From JAMXLO01 sp963719805 (GTDB taxonomy: Bacteria; Pseudomonadota; Alphaproteobacteria; Acetobacterales; Acetobacteraceae), in contig CAVRDF010000004.1 in the NCBI GenBank assembly GCA_963719805.1, forward strand, positions 558,001 to 622,000: a stretch of 64,000 nucleotides of DNA, given 5' to 3'. Positions 32,985 through 42,220 of this stretch are shown in pieces. Made by a program: the position numbers and the translations under genes. Within the stretch, counting starts at the first letter, position 1. Each line of letters begins with the position of its first letter. The notes beneath the pieces are model-generated. The model worked only from the letters and a program-made list of their open reading frames with translations. It was not told where the DNA came from and ran no database searches.

Positions 32985-34064
32985 ATGAGCAAGTGTCATT
33001 GCGATACCACAGTCGTGGGCCGCGAACTGCCGCCGATTGATCTTGGCCGTGGCGTCCGCATCGACACGCCAGTGATTCTCGCGCCGATGTCAGGTGTCAC
33101 CGATCTGCCGTTCCGGCGCATCGCAAAGCAGCTCGGTGCTGGCATGGTCGTGTCGGAGATGATCGCCTCTTGGGCGATGATCCGAGAGAATCGAAAGACG
33201 CTCGCCATGGCTCAGGTCGATGGCTGCGGTGGCATCAGTGCGCTGCAACTTGCGGGTTGCGAGCCGATTGCGATGGCCGAGGCGGCACGTATCGCGGTAG
33301 CCGGTGGCGCCGACATGGTCGACATTAATTTCGGCTGCCCGGTGAAGAAAGTGGCGCTGGGACAGCAAGCCGGTTCCGCCCTGATGCGCGATGAGACCGC
33401 GGCTGCCGCGATCCTCGAGGCAACCGTGCGCGCGGTGGACGTGCCGGTGACGCTGAAGATGCGGATGGGCTGGGACCATGCCAGCCTCAACGCGCCTCGG
33501 CTTGCCCGCATCGCGCAGGAGTGCGGCATCCGTCTGGTGACGGTGCATGGTCGCACACGCCAGCAATTCTATACCGGCTCTGCCGACTGGGACTTCATTC
33601 GCCAGGTCAAGGAAGCGGTCGATATCCCTGTGATCGCTAATGGAGATATTCTCACAGAGGATGACGCGGCCGAAGCGCTATCCCGCTCCGGTGCCGACGG
33701 CCTGATGATCGGCCGCGGCTGCTATGGGCGCCCCTGGTTCCTTGCCCAGGTGGCCCACTTCCTGCGCACCGGCAAGCGCTTGTCCGATCCGGGGCTGGCT
33801 CAACAGAAAGACATCATAACAGCACATTATCAGGCGGTGCTCGAGCAGTTCGGCGAACCCGCCGGAGTCCGGCTCGCGCGCAAGCACATCTCTTGGTACT
33901 CGCGCGGACTGCCGGGATCCGCCGAGTTCCGTGCGTCGGTGAACAGGCTGCCGGACGCCACGTCGGTGCTCGGCCTGATCAACGCGTTCTATGACCGGTT
34001 GATCGGGCGTGGCGCCGTTCGTGCCGTGCCCGACCGGGCCGAAATGTTGACGGAAGCCGCGTGA
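32985..34064 (+). CDS. dusB: tRNA-dihydrouridine synthase DusB (NifR3)
   Basis: 359-residue FMN enzyme that reduces specific uridines in tRNA. TIM-barrel motifs: APMSGVTDLPFRR, INFGCPVKKV with the catalytic Cys, VTVHGRTRQQFYTG and GADGLMIGRGCYGRPW. In alphaproteobacteria this gene (nifR3) is usually co-transcribed ahead of ntrBC, as here; the ntrB GTG overlaps its stop (GTGA). Confidence 0.94.
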   Translation: MSKCHCDTTVVGRELPPIDLGRGVRIDTPVILAPMSGVTDLPFRRIAKQLGAGMVVSEMIASWAMIRENRKTLAMAQVDGCGGISALQLAGCEPIAMAEAARIAVAGGADMVDINFGCPVKKVALGQQAGSALMRDETAAAAILEATVRAVDVPVTLKMRMGWDHASLNAPRLARIAQECGIRLVTVHGRTRQQFYTGSADWDFIRQVKEAVDIPVIANGDILTEDDAAEALSRSGADGLMIGRGCYGRPWFLAQVAHFLRTGKRLSDPGLAQQKDIITAHYQAVLEQFGEPAGVRLARKHISWYSRGLPGSAEFRASVNRLPDATSVLGLINAFYDRLIGRGAVRAVPDRAEMLTEAA

Positions 34065-35200
34065 TCAATCCGGTCACCCGTGCGGCTCTCGTCTTGCGTG
34101 AGCGGCGGCGCGCTCCCGACATGGCGCTGATCCTTGGCGCTCTGCCGGTCGCGGTGGTGCTGCTCGATGCCGACAACCGATTTCGCTATGTCAATCAATC
34201 GGCCGAGCAGTTCCTTGGCATCTCGGCGGCCGGCCTCTCCCAGCTTCGTCTGCGTGATCTGGTTCCAGAGGATAATCCTCTGTTCCTGCTGGTTGCTCAG
34301 GTGCGTGAGAGTGATTCCTCGGTATCCGACCACGAATTGTCGGTGGACAGCCCCCGGCTGACAAAGCACGGCATCACTGTGCAGGGCTCGCCGCTGCCGG
34401 AGGAGCCTGGCTCGGTCTTGCTGGTGCTGCAGGATGCCTCGGCGGCGCGCGCGCTCGACCGGCAGCTGGCTTTCCGGGGCGCCGCGCGGAGCGTTACCGG
34501 CATGGCGGCAATCCTGGCGCATGAGGTGAAGAACCCTCTCTCCGGCATTCGCGGAGCGGCACAGTTGCTGGAAACGAGTGTCGACGCCCGCGACCGAGAA
34601 CTGACCATCCTGATCCGCGATGAGGCCGACAGGATACGGGACCTGGTCGACCGCATGGAAATCTTCGGCGAGAAGCCGATCGTGCGTACTGCGGTCAACA
34701 TCCATCGGGTGATGGAGCACGTCCGCAAGCTTGCCCAGTCAGGCTTCGGATCGAATGTGCGGTTCCACGAAATCTACGATCCGTCCCTGCCTTCCGTCTG
34801 GGGCAATCGTGACCAGCTCATCCAGGTGGTGCTGAACCTGGTGAAGAATGCTGCTGAAGCAGTGTCCCAGGAGGGGCAGCTTAATCCTGAGGTCAGCCTG
34901 ATCACTGGCTTCCAACACGGAATGCGCCTCACCGTGCCGGGCAGCACCACGCGGCTCGACCTACCCTTGCTCGTGGTCGTGCGTGACAATGGCCCCGGTA
35001 TCCCTGACGACATCCGCCCGCATCTGTTCGAACCGTTCGTCAGCTCGAAGGCGTCGGGCAGCGGCCTCGGTCTCGCGCTCGTCGCCAAGATCATCGGCGA
35101 TCATGGCGGCCTGATCGAGGTGGACAGCCGTCCGGGCCGCACCGACTTCCGCCTGCATTTGCCGGTACTCGCGGATGAGGAGGCAGAACCCGGCGCGTGA
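34061..35200 (+). CDS. ntrB: Nitrogen regulation sensor kinase NtrB
   Basis: 379-residue cytoplasmic histidine kinase of nitrogen control (GlnL/NtrB). PAS domain at about 20-130 (GALPVAVVLLDADNRFRYVN), phosphoaccepting His154 in ILAHEVKNPLSGIRGA, then N box NLVKNAAEAV, DNGPGIP and GSGLGLALV. It phosphorylates NtrC under nitrogen limitation, modulated by PII. GTG start coupled to dusB. Confidence 0.94.
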   Translation: MINPVTRAALVLRERRRAPDMALILGALPVAVVLLDADNRFRYVNQSAEQFLGISAAGLSQLRLRDLVPEDNPLFLLVAQVRESDSSVSDHELSVDSPRLTKHGITVQGSPLPEEPGSVLLVLQDASAARALDRQLAFRGAARSVTGMAAILAHEVKNPLSGIRGAAQLLETSVDARDRELTILIRDEADRIRDLVDRMEIFGEKPIVRTAVNIHRVMEHVRKLAQSGFGSNVRFHEIYDPSLPSVWGNRDQLIQVVLNLVKNAAEAVSQEGQLNPEVSLITGFQHGMRLTVPGSTTRLDLPLLVVVRDNGPGIPDDIRPHLFEPFVSSKASGSGLGLALVAKIIGDHGGLIEVDSRPGRTDFRLHLPVLADEEAEPGA

Positions 35201-35220
35201 TTGATATCTAGGGATTTGCA

Positions 35221-36669
35221 ATGACACCGCCCACGGTCCTGGTCGCCGACGACGATCGCTCGATTCGCACAGTGCTGACCCAAGCACTCGGGCGCTCTGG
35301 ATATCAGGTGCGCAGCACGGGTCATGCCGCGACGCTGTGGCGGTGGGTCGAGGATGGGGAGGGCGATCTGGTGATCACCGATGTGGTGATGCCAGATGAG
35401 AACGGCCTGGATCTCATCCCCCGCATCCGTAAGCTGCGTCCCGACCTGCGTGTCGTGGTGATGAGCGCGCAATCGACGCTGATGACCGCGGTGAAGGCAA
35501 CCCAACGCGGCGCATTCGAATACCTGCCCAAGCCATTCGACCTGCAGGAACTGTTGTCGGTTGTCGGCCGCGCCCTGGCAGTGCCACCGACACCCGTGTT
35601 CAGCACCCCGGAACCGCGCGACGCGGACGAACGCCTGCCGCTGATTGGCCGCAGCCCTGCGATGCAAGAGATTTACCGCACCATCGCCCGGCTTACCACG
35701 GCTGACCTTACCGTAATGATCAACGGCGAGTCGGGCACCGGCAAGGAGTTGGTGGCGCGCGCACTGCACGATTATGGCAAGCGCCGGGCTGCTCCGTTCG
35801 TTGCCATCAACATGGCCGCGATTCCACGTGAGCTGATCGAGAGCGAGTTGTTCGGCCACGAGCGCGGCGCCTTCACCGGTGCCACGAATCGCTCGCAGGG
35901 ACGCTTCGAGCAGGCCAATGGCGGCACGCTGTTTTTGGATGAGATTGGCGACATGCCTCCCGAGGCGCAGACGCGCCTGCTGCGCGTCTTGCAGGAGGGC
36001 GAATTCACGTCTGTCGGTGGGCGCCAGCCGATAAAGGCGAACGTGCGGATCATCGCTGCGACGCATCGCGACCTGCGCAACGCGATCCGCCAGGGTCTGT
36101 TCCGCGAAGACCTGTTCTATCGGCTGAATGTCGTGCCGATACGCCTGCCGCCGCTGCGTGAGCAAGTCGAGGACATCCCACTGCTTGCCGGACATTTTCT
36201 CGAACGTGCCCATGCCGACGGGTTGCCAAGGAAGTCGCTCGATCATGGTGCCGTCGAGCAGCTCAAGCGCTACGGTTGGCCGGGCAATGTGCGGGAGCTC
36301 GAGAACCTCATGCGGCGCCTCGCCGCGCTTTGCCCACACGAAACCGTCGGCGCTGAACAGATTGCCAGTGAGCTCGTTGAGCTGGCGCCAACGCCTTCCG
36401 AGGTGCCTGTCGCGACCGGCCCGGAACCTTTGGCACGCGCGGTGGAACGCCACATCCGTAGCTTTCTCGCGGCGCAGGACAATGGCGAGGCCCCGTCGGA
36501 TATATATGACCGGGTGATATCTGAGGTTGAGCGGCCGCTAATTCGTCTTACCCTTGCGGCAACTCGTGGCAACCAGATCAAGGCAGCAGCCATGCTTGGC
36601 CTCAACCGCAATACACTGCGCAAGAAGATCCGGGATCTCGATATCCCGGTTGTGCGGGGCCTGATGTGA
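35221..36669 (+). CDS. ntrC: Nitrogen regulation response regulator NtrC
   Basis: 482-residue sigma54 activator. Receiver domain with phosphoacceptor Asp54 (DLVITDVVMPDENG); AAA+ domain with Walker A GESGTGKE and the intact GAFTGA loop (HERGAFTGATN) that contacts sigma54; C-terminal Fis-type helix-turn-helix (IKAAAMLGLNRNTLRKKI). Activates nitrogen assimilation genes. Its TGA overlaps the GTG start of ntrY, so the NtrBC and NtrYX systems are translated as one unit here. Confidence 0.95.
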   Translation: MTPPTVLVADDDRSIRTVLTQALGRSGYQVRSTGHAATLWRWVEDGEGDLVITDVVMPDENGLDLIPRIRKLRPDLRVVVMSAQSTLMTAVKATQRGAFEYLPKPFDLQELLSVVGRALAVPPTPVFSTPEPRDADERLPLIGRSPAMQEIYRTIARLTTADLTVMINGESGTGKELVARALHDYGKRRAAPFVAINMAAIPRELIESELFGHERGAFTGATNRSQGRFEQANGGTLFLDEIGDMPPEAQTRLLRVLQEGEFTSVGGRQPIKANVRIIAATHRDLRNAIRQGLFREDLFYRLNVVPIRLPPLREQVEDIPLLAGHFLERAHADGLPRKSLDHGAVEQLKRYGWPGNVRELENLMRRLAALCPHETVGAEQIASELVELAPTPSEVPVATGPEPLARAVERHIRSFLAAQDNGEAPSDIYDRVISEVERPLIRLTLAATRGNQIKAAAMLGLNRNTLRKKIRDLDIPVVRGLM

Positions 36670-38921
36670 ACGTCGCGCCGCCGCCTTCGTCGCTGCGGCC
36701 TGAACCGCAGCCCGACGAGCCACATGAGATGGACGTCTCGCGGTCACGCGCGCTGTTCGCACGCATCGGCAGTCTTCTGCTCGGTAAGGTCGCCACCATC
36801 GTGCTGGCCGCGATCGCCTTTGCCATCGCGCTCGCGACCTTCATCATCCTGGCGCGCGGATCACCGTTCCTGCAGCCGGACATCGGCGTCGGCCTTGTGC
36901 TCGCCAATCTCATTTCGATTCTGCTGTTGGTCGCGGTGCTGGCCGGACGGCTCACCCGTGTCTGGGTTGAACGCCGCCGCGGCTCGGCCGGCTCGCGCCT
37001 GCACGTGCGTCTGGTGCTGCTGTTCGGCTTCGTCGCCGTCGCGCCATCGATCATCGTCGCCTGCTTCGCCGTCGCCTTCTTCCACTTTGGCATTCAATCG
37101 TGGTTCAACGACCCGGTGCGCCAGGCGATCAATGAGTCGCTGCAGGTTTCACGCGGTTATCTTGAAGAGCATCGTGACAACATCCGCGCCGTTGCGCTCG
37201 AGATGGCCAACGACCTTACCCGTGCGGGTCAGCTTCTGTCGGTCGACCCGGACGTGTTCGCTGAAGTGCTCGGCACCCAGACGACATTGCGAGGCCTGAC
37301 CGAGGCGGTGATCTACGATCCGCTTACCCGGCAGGTCATCGCGGCAGCCGGATTGTTCGCCGGCATGGGCATTACCCTGCCGCCGCAGGCGGTCAACACG
37401 CAGGCGCAGAACGGCGATGTCGTCGTGCTCAACGGCGGCGACGGCACCCGCGTCCAGGGCGTCGTGCGGCTTGATTCCACGCCGCCCTTGCTGCTGATGA
37501 TTGGCCGGCCGGTCGATCCGCAAATCCTCGATTACATGAAGCGCACCGAGCAGGCAGTTCAGCAATACCAGCGGCTCGACGAGAATCGTTCCTGGCTGCA
37601 GATAGCGTTTGCCTGGATTTTTGCCATTATCGCACTCATGGTGCTGCTGGTCGCTGTACTCATTGGCCTCGTGCTGGCGACGCAGATCGCGCGGCCCATC
37701 GGCCGCCTGATCCTTGCGGCTGAACGCGTGCGCAGTGGCGATCTCGGGGTTCGTGTCGCGGAAGTCCAAACCGGCGATGAACTTGCCGGCCTTTCGCGCG
37801 CGTTCAACCGCATGACCGGCCAGCTTGCCGCGCAGCGTGGCGAACTGATGGACGCCTATAGCCAGATCGACGAACGCCGGCGCTTCACCGAGACAGTGCT
37901 CTCGGGTGTCTCCGCCGGTGTGATCGGCCTGGATGCATCTGGCCGCATCGAGCTACCGAATCGCGCAGCCGACGACTTGCTGGGCATCGATCTGTTGTCT
38001 GCGATCGGCCGCGAACTTGGTGACGTGGTGCCGGAATTCGCCGAACTGCTGCATGAGGCAGCCGCATCGCCGGAGCGCGCACGTACCGCGGAAGTGCAGA
38101 TTGGTCCCTCTGCCAGGCGCCGCACTTTGCTGGTGCGCATCGGTGCCGACCTGTCGGGTGGGCGCACCGACGGCTTCGTGGTGACGTTCGACGACATCAC
38201 GGAATTGCAGTCGGCGCAGCGCAAAGCTGCCTGGGCCGATGTTGCCCGCCGCATCGCGCACGAGATCAAGAACCCGCTCACACCCATTCAGCTTGCCGCC
38301 GATCGGCTGAAACGGCGCTTCGCACGCGAAATCACCTCTGACCCGGAAACCTTCAGTCAGTGCGCCGACACGATCATTCGTCACGTCGGCGATATCGGCC
38401 GCATGGTGGATGAGTTCTCTGCCTTTGCCCGCATGCCACAGCCGATCATAAAGGCTGAGGATATCGGCCGCATCGCGCGCGAAGTGCTGGTTCTGCAAAA
38501 GACCGCACGTCCGCAGATCGTTTGGCAGACCAATCTTCCCGAGAGAGGTCCGATCGCGCCATGCGACCGCAGGCTGCTTGGCCAGGCGTTGACCAATCTG
38601 CTGCAGAACGCAGCTGACGCCGTCGCCATGCGCCACGACGCTGCGAATGCCGGTGGCACGATTGGCCTGGAGATCACCTGCGATGACGAGGACGTTCGCA
38701 TCATCGTGACCGATAATGGCGTTGGTCTGCCGCAGGAGGATCGTGCACGGCTGACGGAGCCCTATGTAACACACAAGCCGAAGGGAACCGGTCTTGGCCT
38801 CGCCATCGTGAAGAAGATCATGGAAGACCACGGCGGAAGACTGACATTGGACGACAGGCCGGATGGGCCTGGCGCGGTGGCCGCACTGGTACTGCCCGCG
38901 AAGGTGCCGCATGGCGCATGA
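36666..38921 (+). CDS. ntrY: Nitrogen/redox sensor kinase NtrY
   Basis: 751-residue membrane histidine kinase. Three N-terminal transmembrane helices (about residues 40-65, 75-95, 115-140), a periplasmic sensor region, another helix near 315-340, HAMP (ATQIARPIGRLILAAERVRSGD), PAS, then His532 in RRIAHEIKNPLTPIQ and the ATPase domain (NLLQNAADAV, DNGVGLP, GTGLGLAIVKKIM). The cognate regulator NtrX follows, overlapping by 11 nt. Confidence 0.94.
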   Translation: MNVAPPPSSLRPEPQPDEPHEMDVSRSRALFARIGSLLLGKVATIVLAAIAFAIALATFIILARGSPFLQPDIGVGLVLANLISILLLVAVLAGRLTRVWVERRRGSAGSRLHVRLVLLFGFVAVAPSIIVACFAVAFFHFGIQSWFNDPVRQAINESLQVSRGYLEEHRDNIRAVALEMANDLTRAGQLLSVDPDVFAEVLGTQTTLRGLTEAVIYDPLTRQVIAAAGLFAGMGITLPPQAVNTQAQNGDVVVLNGGDGTRVQGVVRLDSTPPLLLMIGRPVDPQILDYMKRTEQAVQQYQRLDENRSWLQIAFAWIFAIIALMVLLVAVLIGLVLATQIARPIGRLILAAERVRSGDLGVRVAEVQTGDELAGLSRAFNRMTGQLAAQRGELMDAYSQIDERRRFTETVLSGVSAGVIGLDASGRIELPNRAADDLLGIDLLSAIGRELGDVVPEFAELLHEAAASPERARTAEVQIGPSARRRTLLVRIGADLSGGRTDGFVVTFDDITELQSAQRKAAWADVARRIAHEIKNPLTPIQLAADRLKRRFAREITSDPETFSQCADTIIRHVGDIGRMVDEFSAFARMPQPIIKAEDIGRIAREVLVLQKTARPQIVWQTNLPERGPIAPCDRRLLGQALTNLLQNAADAVAMRHDAANAGGTIGLEITCDDEDVRIIVTDNGVGLPQEDRARLTEPYVTHKPKGTGLGLAIVKKIMEDHGGRLTLDDRPDGPGAVAALVLPAKVPHGA

Positions 38922-40308
38922 CATTCTAATCGTCGATGACGAACCGGACATCCGTCTGCTGATCGACGGCGTGCTGCGCGACGAAGGCTACGATACGCGC
39001 GGTGCCGGCGATGCCGATGCGGCCATCGCGGCGTTCAGGGTACGTCGCCCGTCGCTCGTCGTGCTCGATGTGTGGCTGCAAGGCTCGCGCATGGACGGGC
39101 TCGCACTGCTCGAAGCGTTTCACAGCGAAGAGCCGCACGTACCGGTGGTGATGATCTCCGGCCACGGCAACATCGAGATGGCGGTGCAGGCGATCCAGCA
39201 AGGCGCCTACGACTTCATCGAAAAGCCCTTCAAAGCCGATCGGCTGTTATTGGTGTTGCGCCGGGCGCTGGAGGCGGCGGCGCTGTCACGCGAGAACGCC
39301 GAACTGCGCCTGCGTGCAGGACCTGAGGCTTCGCTGACCGGTGACAGTGCAGCAATCGGCGTGTTGCGCGCCGGCGTCGAGCGCGTCGCCCCTACCGGAT
39401 CACGCGTCTTGATCCATGGTCCCGCCGGCAGCGGCAAGGAAGTCGTCGCCCGGATGCTGCACGCGCGCTCGCGCCGCGCCGACGGTGCCTTCGTCGTGTT
39501 GAATTGCGCCACACTCGCGCCGGGCCGCTTCGAGGAAGAGTTGTTCGGCCTGGAAGCCGGCAACGATCCGATCGCGCATCCCAGACGCGCCGGCGTGCTG
39601 GAACGAGCGCATGGCGGCACATTGTTGCTCGACGAGGTTTCCGACATGCCGCTGGAAACCCAGGGCAAGATCGTCCGCGCCTTGCAGGATTCCACGTTCG
39701 AACGTCTCGGCGGTTCAGCCCGCGTCAAAGTGGATGTGCGGGTCCTGTCCACGACCAACAGGGACCTGCAAACCGAGATTGCCGCCGGCCGCTTCCGCGA
39801 GGACCTTTACTACCGGCTGGCGGTCGTGCCGCTGAAGGTGCCGGCGCTGAAGGAGCGTCGCGAGGATGTGCCTGCTCTCGCCCAGCACTTCATGCTGCGT
39901 TCCGCTGAGACCGCGGGCATGCAGCCGAGGGAATTGTCGATCGACGCGCTCGCATCGCTGCAGGTCTACGACTGGCCCGGCAACGTGCGCCAGTTGCGCA
40001 ATTTGATGGACTGGCTGCTGATCATGGCACCCGGTGGTGCGATGGACGCCATTCGCGCCGAAATGCTGCCGCCGGAAATCGGTACGAATGCGCCGGCACT
40101 GCTCAACATAGACCCGACAGCCGATATCATGGGCCTGCCGCTGCGTGAGGCACGTGATCTGTTCGAGACGCAGTACCTCCAGGCACAGTTGCTGCGCTTT
40201 GGCGGCAATATCAGCCGAACGGCGCAGTTCGTCGGCATGGAGCGCAGCGCGCTGCACCGCAAGCTGAAGCAGTTGGGCGTCAATTCCGACGAGAAGGTCG
40301 GAGGCTGA
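38911..40308 (+). CDS. ntrX: Response regulator NtrX (no GAFTGA loop)
   Basis: 465-residue response regulator: receiver domain with Asp53 (LVVLDVWLQGSRMDG), AAA+ domain (Walker A-like GPAGSGKEV, LLLDEVSDMPLETQG) and a Fis-type helix-turn-helix (NISRTAQFVGMERSALHRKL). Where NtrC has GAFTGA, this protein reads GLEAGNDPIAHPRR, so it should not activate sigma54 and probably works with the vegetative polymerase or as a repressor, as reported for other NtrX proteins. ATG 38911, preceded by AAGGTG, lies in the end of ntrY. Confidence 0.94.
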   Translation: MAHDILIVDDEPDIRLLIDGVLRDEGYDTRGAGDADAAIAAFRVRRPSLVVLDVWLQGSRMDGLALLEAFHSEEPHVPVVMISGHGNIEMAVQAIQQGAYDFIEKPFKADRLLLVLRRALEAAALSRENAELRLRAGPEASLTGDSAAIGVLRAGVERVAPTGSRVLIHGPAGSGKEVVARMLHARSRRADGAFVVLNCATLAPGRFEEELFGLEAGNDPIAHPRRAGVLERAHGGTLLLDEVSDMPLETQGKIVRALQDSTFERLGGSARVKVDVRVLSTTNRDLQTEIAAGRFREDLYYRLAVVPLKVPALKERREDVPALAQHFMLRSAETAGMQPRELSIDALASLQVYDWPGNVRQLRNLMDWLLIMAPGGAMDAIRAEMLPPEIGTNAPALLNIDPTADIMGLPLREARDLFETQYLQAQLLRFGGNISRTAQFVGMERSALHRKLKQLGVNSDEKVGG

Positions 40309-40311
40309 TCG

Positions 40312-41226
40312 TTAAAATACGCAAAATACGTGCACCGTGGCGTGCCGAGCGGCATCCAGTGCATCGTCGCCAGAAACCGCTATCGCATCGCTGTCGGCGC
40401 CTTCCTGCCTGAGCACTGCCTTGAGCGGCGATGAACCTGGCCCGATCACCATGCCGCTCGCCGGGATGGCTGGCCGTTCGGCGTGCAGACGCGTGCTGTC
40501 CACCAGTCCACGCACGATGCCGACCACCGCGCCATTGCGCGGATCGACCATCGGCCCACCGCTGAAGCCGTGCGCAACCACTGGTGCCTCGGCCCAGATC
40601 ATCCGGCGAGGATCGGTCAACGCGGGGGGCGCCGGCTGCATGTTGGCATTCTCGATCTCCGCCCAGGTCTCCGTTGGCACCAGCGGCCCGCCGTTCGCCG
40701 GATAACCCAACACGAACAGCCGCCCGCCCTGCGCCGCTGGACGATCGATCGGCAGTATTGCCGGCGGCGAAACATTGGCGCGGAGCAGTGCGATGTCGTC
40801 GCCCTTGTCGACCGCCAGGGTATCCACCGCCATCGGCTTGACGAACCGCGACGCGATCCGGGTTTTCGTACAGCCCGACACCACGTGCGCGGCGGTGACG
40901 AGCGTGCCGTCGCGCGCAATGAAGAAGCCCGTCCCCGCCACGCCGGAGCCAGGCTTGTGCATCTCGGGCGGCGCATCCGGGTAGATCACATTCGGCAGCG
41001 GCTCAGGCCGGGACGGCAGCGGCGCGGCAATTCGCGGCAATTGGACCGGTTGGGTTGCCTGTAGCGGTGCGGTTGGCTCACGCTCCGGCGCTGCTTTGAC
41101 CGCCTTAGGTGCTGCCTGTGACGTCGCGCCAGGCGGCTGGTTCCGGACGTACACCGTATAGATGAGGCCGCCGCCGATGGTGAAACCCAGTGCCAGCCCG
41201 AGGAGATTTGCCACCCAAGGGTGCAT
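40312..41226 (-). CDS. Membrane-anchored trypsin-like serine protease
   Basis: 304 residues: one N-terminal transmembrane helix (WVANLLGLALGFTIGGGLIY), a Pro/Ala-rich periplasmic linker, then a chymotrypsin-fold domain with His (TAAHVVSGC), Asp (GDDIALLRA) and Ser (GFSGGPMVD). No PDZ domain follows, which separates it from DegP/DegS. Substrate unknown; envelope quality control is plausible. It ends 3 nt from the convergent ntrX stop. Confidence 0.85.
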   Translation of the reverse strand: MHPWVANLLGLALGFTIGGGLIYTVYVRNQPPGATSQAAPKAVKAAPEREPTAPLQATQPVQLPRIAAPLPSRPEPLPNVIYPDAPPEMHKPGSGVAGTGFFIARDGTLVTAAHVVSGCTKTRIASRFVKPMAVDTLAVDKGDDIALLRANVSPPAILPIDRPAAQGGRLFVLGYPANGGPLVPTETWAEIENANMQPAPPALTDPRRMIWAEAPVVAHGFSGGPMVDPRNGAVVGIVRGLVDSTRLHAERPAIPASGMVIGPGSSPLKAVLRQEGADSDAIAVSGDDALDAARHATVHVFCVF

Positions 41227-41324
41227 GCGGGCAGAATCGCGCACAACGGTTGCGAAGCTGTTGCAGCTTAAGAAATTACCGCGTGTCTGCTAGGATTATC
41301 AGGCTGGGTCGGATGGAGGTTGCC

Positions 41325-42125
41325 ATGGATGCATTGCCGGAACGGGGTTTTTCGCTCGGGCACGCCGAACGGCTGAGAATCCGTACCGGTGCATTCACGG
41401 GGCCAACGTCCGGCCTCGCGCCGGGCAATGTGCAGGCCAACCTGGCCATTCTGCCCAAGGCGCTGGCGAACGACTTCCTGCGCTTCGCCCAGGCGAATCC
41501 CAAGCCGTGCCCGGTGTTGGCGGTATCCGAACCCGGCGACCCGAGCCTGCCGACCATGGGGCGCGACATCGATATCCGCACCGACGTCCCGCGCTACCGC
41601 GTCTGGCGCGACGGCGAACTGGTGGAAGAGCCGATCGACGTCCGCAGTGTCTGGCGCGATGACCTCGTGACGTTCGCCATCGGCTGCTCGTTCTCCTTCG
41701 AGGAAGCGCTGCTCGAGGACGGCATCGAGGTCCGCCACATCGCCTGCAACACCAATGTGCCGATGTATCGCACCAGCATCCCTTGCGTGCCGGCCGGCGT
41801 GTTCCATGGCCCGCTGGTCGTGTCGATGCGCCCGCTGAAGCCGGCCGATGCGATCCGCGCGGTGCAGATCACCTCGCGCTTTCCCTCGGTGCACGGGGCG
41901 CCCGTGCATATCGGTCTGCCCGAGCTCATCGGTATCAAGGACATCAACAAGCCCGACTACGGCGATGCGGTGCCGATCGGTAAGGATGAGCTGCCGGTTT
42001 TCTGGGCCTGCGGCGTGACGCCACAAGCGGCGGTGGCCGCGGTGAAGCCGGATTTCTGCATTACCCACGCGCCCGGTTCGATGCTGATCACCGACCTGCG
42101 CAATTCCAAGTTGGCAGCCCTATAG
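41325..42125 (+). CDS. DUF1445/UPF0317 putative hydro-lyase (D-glutamate cyclase N-terminal-half homologue)
   Basis: 266-residue protein of the UPF0317/DUF1445 family, annotated elsewhere as putative hydro-lyase. Typical segments: TGPTSGLAPGNVQANLAILP, FAIGCSFSFEEALLEDG, CNTNVPMYRT, VSMRPLKPADAIRAVQIT and FCITHAPGSMLITD. In animals this domain is fused to DUF4392 in D-glutamate cyclase (DGLUCY), which converts D-glutamate to 5-oxo-D-proline; here the DUF4392 gene is the next gene. A GGAGG site lies 5 nt before ATG 41325. A 96-nt gap with a palindromic repeat separates the two. Confidence 0.87.
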   Translation: MDALPERGFSLGHAERLRIRTGAFTGPTSGLAPGNVQANLAILPKALANDFLRFAQANPKPCPVLAVSEPGDPSLPTMGRDIDIRTDVPRYRVWRDGELVEEPIDVRSVWRDDLVTFAIGCSFSFEEALLEDGIEVRHIACNTNVPMYRTSIPCVPAGVFHGPLVVSMRPLKPADAIRAVQITSRFPSVHGAPVHIGLPELIGIKDINKPDYGDAVPIGKDELPVFWACGVTPQAAVAAVKPDFCITHAPGSMLITDLRNSKLAAL

Positions 42126-42132
42126 AGAATTT

Positions 42133-42206
42133 GAACCGCAGATGAACGCAGATAAGACTTTGAGGGCGGACCGCTATCTGCGTGTATCCGCGTGTATCTG
42201 CGATTC
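42133..42206. repeat. Dispersed palindromic repeat with a 10-nt period, copy 2
   Basis: Sits between the DUF1445 and DUF4392 genes. Left arm GAACCGCAGATGAACGCAGA repeats every 10 nt (CGCAGATGAA, CGCAGATAAG); the right arm is the inverse (GAATCGCAGATACACGCGGA read on the minus strand). It belongs to the same family as 28055-28129 (ACCACAGATG versus ACCGCAGATG). Both copies lie between co-directional genes. Confidence 0.7.
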
Positions 42207-42220
42207 CATTGGCTTGCTGC

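Noticed and set aside
35101..36453. Long minus-strand frame opposite ntrC
   Set aside because: Antisense to an unmistakable ntrC with every catalytic motif; no independent signal.
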